Assembly (NCBI GenBank): GCA_964483325.1
Contig: CAZAAW010000024.1
Location: 1 to 36,706 of the forward strand
Length of the DNA: 36,706 nt
Direction: 5' to 3'
From: CAZAAW01 sp964483325
GTDB taxonomy: Bacteria > Pseudomonadota > Alphaproteobacteria > Rhizobiales > Kaistiaceae
The position numbers were made by a program, and so were the translations under genes. The stretch's first letter is position 1; the number at the start of each line of letters is the position of its first letter. Shown one piece after another: positions 31,215-36,706 of this stretch. The notes under the pieces were generated by a model. It was not told the DNA's origin. It was given only the letters and a program-made list of their open reading frames with translations, and made no database searches.

Positions 31215-31446
31215 CTTCACCCTCGCTTCCGCAACAGCCTGCATCTTCGTAATGTACCCTGTGTGCACCGTATGGCGCTGCATGACGACGAGGCAAACCA
31301 CGACGGCGTGAGGCGCCGCGGTCAGCCCGTCAGCAGTCTAGGGCGATATGGTTAACGAGCCCCACCCGCGCCCGGCGATGCCGATCCTTTGGCGCGGCGT
31401 GTCATTCCAATATGGCTGTTTGATGGTTCGGCCATACCGGCGCCAA

Positions 31447-31470
31447 CAAAAAACCCGGCCGGAGCCGGGT
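31447..31470 (-). terminator. Rho-independent terminator of the MarR gene
   Basis: A perfect 7-bp stem (31453-31459 with 31464-31470, 4-nt loop) is followed on the minus strand by TTTTTTG, 25 bases after the marR stop. It implies that the MarR regulator is monocistronic and ldtP has its own promoter. Confidence 0.85.
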
Positions 31471-31494
31471 CTTTGCCGCATCTGCCGGATCGTC

Positions 31495-32010
31495 TCAGAG
31501 GCGATAGAGGATCTGGTCCGTCCAGAAGCGCTCAAGCCGCTGCAGCGCGCGGTTGAGGACGTTGAAGTCTTCGGCACCGATGCCGCCGACCTGGTCGATC
31601 GAGCGGATATGCCGGTCGTACAGCTTGCTGACGATGGTGGCGACGTCGCGCCCCTTCTCCGTCAGGCTGACGCGCACCGAGCGGCGGTCCATGCGCGAGC
31701 GCTGGTGATGGATGTAGCCCATCTCGACCAGCTTCTTCAGGTTGTAGGAGACATTCGAGCCGAGATAGTAGCCGCGCGTCCGCAATTCGCCCGCCGTCAG
31801 CTCCGAATCGCCGATGTTGAACAGCAGCAACGCCTGCACGCTATTGACGTCAGACCGCCCCGCCCGATCGAATTCATCCTTGATGACGTCGAGAAGACGG
31901 CGGTGCAGACGCTCGACAAGCGTCAGAGCCTCAAGATAAAGCGGGCGGAGCCCTGCCTCGGTCGGCGCCGGCGCGGCCGCAGTGTCGGCACTCCGTTTGG
32001 CGTTGATCAT
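31495..32010 (-). CDS. ldtR: MarR-family regulator, LdtR-like
   Basis: This 171-residue MarR protein has a winged helix (about residues 60-130) with LTAGELRTRGYYLGSNVSYNLKKLVEMGYI as helix-turn-helix and DRRSVRVSLTEKG as the wing; the C-terminal helices form the dimer interface. In Liberibacter and Sinorhizobium, LdtR controls the adjacent L,D-transpeptidase and osmotic tolerance. The neighbour here is exactly such an enzyme, so the assignment rests on family plus context. It is divergent from hemB, with 215 bp between. Confidence 0.85.
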   Translation of the reverse strand: MINAKRSADTAAAPAPTEAGLRPLYLEALTLVERLHRRLLDVIKDEFDRAGRSDVNSVQALLLFNIGDSELTAGELRTRGYYLGSNVSYNLKKLVEMGYIHHQRSRMDRRSVRVSLTEKGRDVATIVSKLYDRHIRSIDQVGGIGAEDFNVLNRALQRLERFWTDQILYRL

Positions 32011-32225
32011 TCGACTGCCTCTCTGTTGCTTTCTCTTATGCGGCAGGTTCGCCCCGCCCTTGGAGCTGACCTTATGATCGGCAATTGAAGATCACCTTAA
32101 ACGGCACGCTTAACGCAGGCTTACCTTGAGCCGCTGCTTTGGAAGCACAAACGGCCGTTTGCCTGGGCTTTTGCGGCCTCTCGGCCCGGCATGCTAGAAG
32201 GACCCATTCCAACGGAGCCCCGATA

Positions 32226-33284
32226 ATGAACAAGGAGCGGACGCCGCTTTCCGCCGATCCGTCCATGGCGACCGATATGGATGCGATCGACATGCAGGCG
32301 ATCCTCGGCAGCCGGCGCATGCGCCGGAACCGGCGTTCGGACTGGACGCGCCGCCTCGTCCGCGAGACGAGCCTGACGAGCGACGACCTGATCTGGCCGA
32401 TCTTCATCGTCGGCGGCAGCAATCTCACGCAGGCGATCCCGTCGATGCCCGGGGTGGTACGCCATTCGGTCGACCTGGCGGTGGGCGAGGCCGAGCGCGC
32501 CGCAAGGCTCGGCATCCCGGCGATCGCGCTCTTTCCCTACACCGACCCGGCGCTGCGCGACGAGCGCGGCTCCGAGGCGCTCAACCCGCACAATCTCGTC
32601 TGCACCGCCTGCCGCGCCATCAAGGCTGCCGTTCCGGAGATCGGCCTCATCACCGACGTGGCGCTCGATCCCTATACCAGCCACGGCCATGACGGCCTCC
32701 TGTCGGGCGACGTCATCCTCAATGACGAGACCGTCGCGCAGCTGGTGCTGCAGTCGCTGATCCAGGCCGAGGCCGGCGCCGACATCATCGCCCCTTCCGA
32801 CATGATGGACGGCCGCGTCGGGGCGATCCGCGGCGCGCTCGATGGCCAGGGCTTCGCCGACACCCAGATCATGGCCTATTCGGCCAAATACGCCTCCGCC
32901 TTCTACGGGCCGTTCCGCGATGCGGTCGGCACCTCCAAGACGCTGCGCGGCGACAAGCGCACCTACCAGATGGACCCGGGCAATTCCGACGAGGCCATCC
33001 GCGAGGCCGAACTCGACATCGCCGAGGGCGCCGACATGATCATGGTCAAGCCGGGCCTGCCCTATCTCGACATCCTGCGCCGCCTCAAGGACACGTTCCA
33101 GGTGCCGACCTTCGCCTACCAGGTGTCGGGCGAGTACGCGATGATCCAGGCGGCCTCGGCCAATGGCTGGATCGACGGCGACCGGGCCATCATGGAAAGC
33201 CTCCTCGCCTTCAAGCGCGCCGGCGCCGACGGCATCCTCACCTATTTCGCTCCTGTCGTTGCGGAAGCGCTGGCCCGGCGGTGA
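32226..33284 (+). CDS. hemB: Delta-aminolevulinic acid dehydratase (porphobilinogen synthase), Mg-type
   Basis: HemB joins two 5-aminolevulinates to porphobilinogen in heme synthesis. The 352-residue product carries Schiff-base lysines Lys221 (SAKYASAFYGPF) and Lys275 (MVKPGLPYLDI) and the loop PSDMMDGRVGAIR. The metal-site loop reads DVALDPYTSHGHDG, with Ala/Asp in place of the cysteines of zinc enzymes, so it is the Mg/K-type seen in alphaproteobacteria. The ATG has GGAG eight bases upstream. The stop overlaps a GTG (GTGA) that could start the next gene. Confidence 0.97.
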   Translation: MNKERTPLSADPSMATDMDAIDMQAILGSRRMRRNRRSDWTRRLVRETSLTSDDLIWPIFIVGGSNLTQAIPSMPGVVRHSVDLAVGEAERAARLGIPAIALFPYTDPALRDERGSEALNPHNLVCTACRAIKAAVPEIGLITDVALDPYTSHGHDGLLSGDVILNDETVAQLVLQSLIQAEAGADIIAPSDMMDGRVGAIRGALDGQGFADTQIMAYSAKYASAFYGPFRDAVGTSKTLRGDKRTYQMDPGNSDEAIREAELDIAEGADMIMVKPGLPYLDILRRLKDTFQVPTFAYQVSGEYAMIQAASANGWIDGDRAIMESLLAFKRAGADGILTYFAPVVAEALARR

Positions 33285-33319
33285 CGCCGGCCGTTTCCCT
33301 CATCAAAGATTTTCCGCCG

Positions 33320-34531
33320 ATGATTCCCACGCTCGATGACATCCGCGCCGCCGCGGCGCAGATCGAAGGCGCCGTGCTGCGCACGCCCTTCCTGCCGGCG
33401 CCCCGCCTTTCGGCCCTCACCGGCGCCGACCTCTACGTCAAATACGAGAACCTGCAGCCGACCTCGTCCTTCAAGGACCGCGGCGCGCTGGTGAAGCTGC
33501 TCACGCTGTCGGAGGACGAGCGCCGGCGCGGCGTCATCGCCATGTCGGCCGGCAACCATGCCCAGGCCGTCGCCTATCACGCGCAGCGGCTCGGCATCCC
33601 GGCCACCATCGTCATGCCGACCTTCACACCCTTCGTGAAGATCGCCGCGACGCGCGGCTTCGGCGCCACGGTGCTGCTCGACGGCGCGACGCTGGCGGAG
33701 GCGCAGGCGGCCGCCGAGCGCCTGCGCGCCGAGACCGGCGCGGTCTTCGTCCACCCCTATGACGACCCGCATGTCATCGCCGGCCAGGGGACGATCGGCC
33801 TGGAGGTGGCGGCGGACGGCCCGCCGATGGACGCCTTCGTGGTGCCGGTCGGCGGCGGCGGCCTCATCGGCGGCATCGCCATCGCCCTCAAGGCGCTGTC
33901 GCCGGCGACCGAGATCATCGGCGTCGAGACCGAGCTCTATCCGGCGCTCCATGCCAAGCTGCGCGGCGAAACGGCGCAATTCGGCGCCGAGTCCCTTGCC
34001 GAGGGCATCGCGGTCAAGAATACCGGCACGCTGCCGCTGGAGATCGCCCGCACGCTGGTCGACGACATCGTGCTGGTCAGCGAGAGCATCATCGAGCGCG
34101 CCATCGCCGGCTTCCTCGCCCTGCAGAAGACGCTGGCGGAGGGCGCCGGCGCCGCCGGCCTTGCGGCGATCCTCGCCGACCCGACCCGCTTCGCCGGCCG
34201 GCGTGTCGGCCTGGTGCTGTGCGGCGGCAATATCGATCCGCGCCTTGCCTCGTCCATCATGCTGCGCCAGCTCGCCCGCGAGCAGCGCATCATCGCCATC
34301 CGCATCACCATCGTCGACCGCCCCGGCGTCCTTGGCGACATCGCCAACACCATCGGCGCCCATGACGGCAACATCCTGGAAGTGCAGCACCTGCGCACAC
34401 TGCTGACGGTGCCGGCCAAGGGCGCCTGCGTCGACGTCACGATCGAGACGCGCGGTCCGGAGCACGCCGAGGAGCTGATCACGGCGCTCAGGGCGCGCGG
34501 CCACAAGGTGGAGCGGCTCGACCCGCCCTGA
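33320..34531 (+). CDS. Threonine ammonia-lyase (dehydratase) with C-terminal ACT domain
   Basis: This PLP enzyme deaminates threonine to 2-oxobutanoate. The PLP-lysine is in TSSFKDRGALVK (Lys52 from this start), the phosphate loop in VVPVGGGGLIGG, and SAGNHAQAVAYHA is also typical. An ACT regulatory domain (about residues 325-398, IVDRPGVLGDIANTIGAHDGN) implies allosteric control. It matches the catabolic-type (TdcB-like/IlvA with one ACT). Start choice is uncertain: ATG 33320 (403 aa) fits the family, while GTG 33281 overlaps the hemB stop. It lies between hemB and the RDD gene on the same strand. Confidence 0.93.
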   Translation: MIPTLDDIRAAAAQIEGAVLRTPFLPAPRLSALTGADLYVKYENLQPTSSFKDRGALVKLLTLSEDERRRGVIAMSAGNHAQAVAYHAQRLGIPATIVMPTFTPFVKIAATRGFGATVLLDGATLAEAQAAAERLRAETGAVFVHPYDDPHVIAGQGTIGLEVAADGPPMDAFVVPVGGGGLIGGIAIALKALSPATEIIGVETELYPALHAKLRGETAQFGAESLAEGIAVKNTGTLPLEIARTLVDDIVLVSESIIERAIAGFLALQKTLAEGAGAAGLAAILADPTRFAGRRVGLVLCGGNIDPRLASSIMLRQLAREQRIIAIRITIVDRPGVLGDIANTIGAHDGNILEVQHLRTLLTVPAKGACVDVTIETRGPEHAEELITALRARGHKVERLDPP

Positions 34532-34624
34532 GCGAACCGGTTGCCGCCAGCCCCGGCAAGCGCCATCTAATTGTCCGTCAGCCGGTGGCCGGGGCCCCGG
34601 CAATTGCCGGCGAGGCGGACCACG

Positions 34625-35146
34625 ATGAGCTACGACCCGTCTGAGCAGTCCTTCACCGAGGCCAACCCGGCCCGCACCTTCGACCCGGTGCGCTGGCCGG
34701 AGCTTTACGATGGCGTGCTCGCCCGCCGCATCGTCGCCTTCGCGGTGGATGCCTTCCTCATCGCCGTGCTGATGATCCCCGCCTTCCTGCTCGCCCTGGC
34801 GCTGACGATCATCACCTTCGGCCTCGCCTGGTTCCTGGTGCCGCCGCTCTTCGTCATCGTGGCTCTGGGCTATGTCGCCCTCACCTTCGGCTCGCCGCGC
34901 TCGGCGACGATAGGCATGCGGCTGGTCGGCATCGAGATGCGCACCACTTCGGGCCTGCGCATGTATCCGCTCCTTGCCCTGGTGCACGCGGTCGCCTTCT
35001 GGATCTCGGTGTCGGTGCTGACGCCCTTTATCCTGCTTGTCGGTCTCTTCTCGCCGCGGCGGCGGCTCCTGCACGACATGCTGCTCGGCACGGTGATGCT
35101 GAACACGCCGCCGCTGGAGCGCCTGGAGGAGGCGCACATGCTATAA
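34625..35146 (+). CDS. RDD-family membrane protein
   Basis: This 173-residue inner-membrane protein carries the RDD domain: ARRIVAFAVDAFLIAVLMIPAF (first helix with the Arg and Asp that name the family), two to three further helices, GSPRSATIGMRLVGIEM, and the closing RRRLLHDMLLGTVML. The role of RDD proteins is mostly unknown; some are proposed transporters. The ATG at 34625 has GAGG nearby upstream. It sits between the threonine dehydratase and arginyltransferase genes, a recurrent Rhizobiales neighbourhood. Confidence 0.9.
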   Translation: MSYDPSEQSFTEANPARTFDPVRWPELYDGVLARRIVAFAVDAFLIAVLMIPAFLLALALTIITFGLAWFLVPPLFVIVALGYVALTFGSPRSATIGMRLVGIEMRTTSGLRMYPLLALVHAVAFWISVSVLTPFILLVGLFSPRRRLLHDMLLGTVMLNTPPLERLEEAHML

Positions 35147-35231
35147 GGCCGGAGGAGCGGCGCGGCCCGTTTTCCGGCGCCGGCTTCCGTACTATCGTAG
35201 CGCTCCGGCGTTTGTTGCGCCTTCAGCCCGA

Positions 35232-35978
35232 ATGACCAAGCATCAGACCGATACCCCCCAGTTCTACCTGACTGCCCCGTCCCCCTGCCCCTATCTGCCG
35301 GGCCAGTCGGAGCGCAAGGTCTTCACGCATCTGGTCGGGGATCGCGCCAGCGCCCTCAACGACATCCTGACCCAGGGCGGCTTCCGCCGCAGTCAGAACA
35401 TCGCCTACCGGCCGGCCTGCGAGGGCTGCCGGGCCTGTGTGTCGGTGCGTGTCGTTGTCGACGCCTTTGCGCCGTCGCGCAGCTTCACGCGCGTCGCGGC
35501 GCGCAATGCCGATCTGGTCGGCACCGAGATCCAGCCGAGCCCGTCCTCGGAGCAGTATTCGCTGTTCCGCCAGTATCTCGACACCCGCCATGCCGACGGC
35601 GGCATGGCCGACATGACGGTGCTCGACTACGCCATGATGGTCGAGGACACCCATGTCGACACGATGATGGTGGAGTATCGCTTCCGCGGCCCCGACACCG
35701 GCATCACCGGCCGCGGCGAAGGCCCGCTGGTCGCCACCGCCCTCACCGACATCCTCGGCGACGGCCTGTCCATGGTCTATTCCTTCTTCGACCCCGACTA
35801 CAGCGACCGCAGCCTCGGCACCTTCATGATCCTCGACCACATCAGGCGGGCGCGGAAGAAGGGGCTGCCTTACGTCTATCTCGGCTACTGGGTCGATGGC
35901 TCCAGCAAGATGGACTACAAGACCCGCTTCCGTCCGCAGGAACGCCTGGGCGCCCGCGGCTGGGAGCGCGTCGACTGA
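35232..35978 (+). CDS. bpt: Aspartate/glutamate leucyl- or arginyl-tRNA-protein transferase
   Basis: This 248-residue enzyme adds Leu or Arg from aminoacyl-tRNA to N-terminal acidic residues, marking proteins for the N-degron pathway. Marks are QFYLTAPSPCPYLPGQSERKVF, the cysteine cluster PACEGCRACVSVR (Cys63, 66, 69), then FFDPDYSDRSLGTFMI and YVYLGYWVDGSSKMDYK. In alphaproteobacteria this family is the Bpt type, normally leucyl transfer to Asp/Glu; substrate choice cannot be read here. Length is normal. Confidence 0.93.
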   Translation: MTKHQTDTPQFYLTAPSPCPYLPGQSERKVFTHLVGDRASALNDILTQGGFRRSQNIAYRPACEGCRACVSVRVVVDAFAPSRSFTRVAARNADLVGTEIQPSPSSEQYSLFRQYLDTRHADGGMADMTVLDYAMMVEDTHVDTMMVEYRFRGPDTGITGRGEGPLVATALTDILGDGLSMVYSFFDPDYSDRSLGTFMILDHIRRARKKGLPYVYLGYWVDGSSKMDYKTRFRPQERLGARGWERVD

Positions 35979-36040
35979 CGCCGCGGCGGCGCCCAGGGCT
36001 TCAAAGACTTGGCCTCTGACCCCATCTTCGCGTAGACAAA

Positions 36041-36055
36041 CGGGTAATATTCCCG
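36041..36055. promoter_or_regulatory. Small near-palindrome upstream of the HxlR gene
   Basis: CGGGTAATATTCCCG is a near-perfect palindrome with an AT core in a GC-rich spacer, about 39 bp before the HxlR ATG. Autoregulation of HxlR genes through such sites is common, but this site is only a candidate. Confidence 0.35.
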
Positions 36056-36093
36056 ACTTCGAGCCTGACCTATCGTCATTCACAAGGATCGCG

Positions 36094-36510
36094 ATGCCCG
36101 TCGGGCCTTGCGACAGGTCGACCATGACGCCAGCCAGCAGCGACGCAGCACCTCCGGCGCATAATGCGTCCGACTGCGTCGTGCCCGACCGGCTGCGCGA
36201 CGTCTTCGGGCTGCTGCAGGAGAAATGGGCGATGTTCATCGTCTATGTTCTCATGCGCGGCCCGGTCGGCTTCAACGAGATCGCCCGCAGCGCCGGCGCC
36301 GTGAACCCGACGACCCTGGCGCAGCGCCTGGTACGGCTGGAGCAGAACGGCCTCGTCAAGAAGACGGTCCAGTCGGTGATGCCGCCGCGCACCATCTACG
36401 AGCTGACGCAGGCCGGCATCGCCCTCCGCCCGGTGCTGGACGCGATCGAGGCCTGGAGCCGCTGCCACCAGCTGGAAATGGCGAACCTGCGCGAGGAGCG
36501 CCGCGCCTAG
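36094..36510 (+). CDS. HxlR-family winged-helix regulator
   Basis: This 138-residue protein has the HxlR winged helix (about residues 35-110): DVFGLLQEKWAMFIVYVLMRG, GFNEIARSAGAVNPTTLAQRL and LVKKTVQSVMPPRTIYELTQAG. HxlR regulators often sense redox or aldehyde stress. One cysteine lies just before the domain (in SDCVVPDRL) and could sense redox state (inference). I choose ATG 36094, since AAGGA lies upstream; ATG 36124 is possible. No partner gene is visible to the right before the window ends. Confidence 0.88.
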   Translation: MPVGPCDRSTMTPASSDAAPPAHNASDCVVPDRLRDVFGLLQEKWAMFIVYVLMRGPVGFNEIARSAGAVNPTTLAQRLVRLEQNGLVKKTVQSVMPPRTIYELTQAGIALRPVLDAIEAWSRCHQLEMANLREERRA

Positions 36511-36548
36511 CCGGCGTTCTAATGCCCAGCGGCGCTCCCCACCCGTCA

Positions 36549-36648
36549 CGCGCCTGCGGCGCGCCACCCTCCCCGTTCCGGTGAGGGATGGGTGCGCGCT
36601 TCCCAATGTGGATTTCCCTCACAGAAAGAGGCGCCCATCCCTCCTCAC
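36549..36648. repeat. Palindromic extragenic repeat (REP-like)
   Basis: Just after the HxlR gene, a small GC hairpin (36549-36554 with 36558-36563) is followed by a larger imperfect inverted repeat with GGGATGGG (36585-36592) and CCCATCCC (36634-36641) and flanking GTGAGG/CCTCAC. Such mixed hairpins are typical of alphaproteobacterial repetitive extragenic elements. Only one copy is in this window. Confidence 0.55.
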
Positions 36649-36662
36649 GCAGTGTACGGACC

Positions 36663-36702
36663 GGAGACAAGGTGGACACATGTTCGGGGACATGGTGGAC
36701 AC
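36663..36702. repeat. 23-bp-period direct repeat at the window edge, possible insertion-element end
   Basis: GGAGACAAGGTGGACAC (36663-36679) and GGGGACATGGTGGACAC (36686-36702) match at 15 of 17 positions, with a 23-bp period. Multiple such copies are usual at the ends of some insertion sequences (transposase-binding repeats). The element itself, if any, lies beyond the window. Confidence 0.45.
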
Positions 36703-36706
36703 TTTT

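Noticed and set aside
33242..35137. A 631-codon minus-strand frame across the dehydratase and RDD genes
   Set aside because: It spans two well-supported plus-strand genes and their spacer, and its composition (Arg, Gly, Asp, His, Gln) is typical of antisense frames here.

Overview
The window is a very GC-rich, gene-dense piece of an alphaproteobacterial chromosome, most likely from the Hyphomicrobiales (Rhizobiales). This rests on gene content and order: a tRNA-Trp/secE/nusG/rplKAJL/rpoB block; yceD-plsX-fabH-ihfA-merR; glyA-nrdR-ribD-ribE-ribH-nusB-thiL; a MarR regulator beside an L,D-transpeptidase (the LdtR/LdtP pair known from this order); and hemB-threonine dehydratase-RDD-arginyltransferase. 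The genus cannot be read from the sequence alone.

Layout. 1-5024 (minus): tRNA-Trp, secE, nusG, rplK, rplA, rplJ, rplL and the first 367 codons of rpoB, which runs off the left edge. 5172-9267 (plus): a ten-helix NarL-class sensor kinase translationally coupled to a LuxR-type response regulator, then an unusual ROK-family sugar kinase whose motifs occur in circularly permuted order. 9296-13301: a probable organosulfur-scavenging locus. A DszB-like desulfinase and a DszC/SfnB-like flavin monooxygenase lie on the minus strand, divergent from a periplasmic substrate-binding protein, around one strong inverted repeat. 13503-16191 (plus): a small secreted protein of unknown function, tRNA-Pro(GGG), and an acyltransferase-3/SGNH membrane protein with a 15-bp triplication at its 5' end. 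16193-21213 (minus): a Crp-like regulator, merR, ihfA, fabH, plsX, yceD and a cytochrome bc1 assembly chaperone. 21306-21818 (plus): bamE. 21870-29732 (minus): H+-pyrophosphatase, thiL, nusB, ribH, ribE, ribD, nrdR and glyA. 29958-32010 (minus): the L,D-transpeptidase and its likely MarR regulator. 32226-36510 (plus): hemB, threonine ammonia-lyase, an RDD protein, arginyltransferase and an HxlR regulator. The right edge holds palindromic repeat DNA and a 23-bp-period direct repeat that looks like the edge of a repetitive or mobile element.

Most of the window is housekeeping: transcription/translation, phospholipid and fatty-acid initiation, riboflavin and thiamine cofactors, heme, and envelope. 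The accessory part is 5172-16191, and the two most interesting objects there are the two-enzyme DszB/DszC-like sulfur module and the permuted ROK protein. All functional calls come from reading translated motifs and gene order; no database search was possible.
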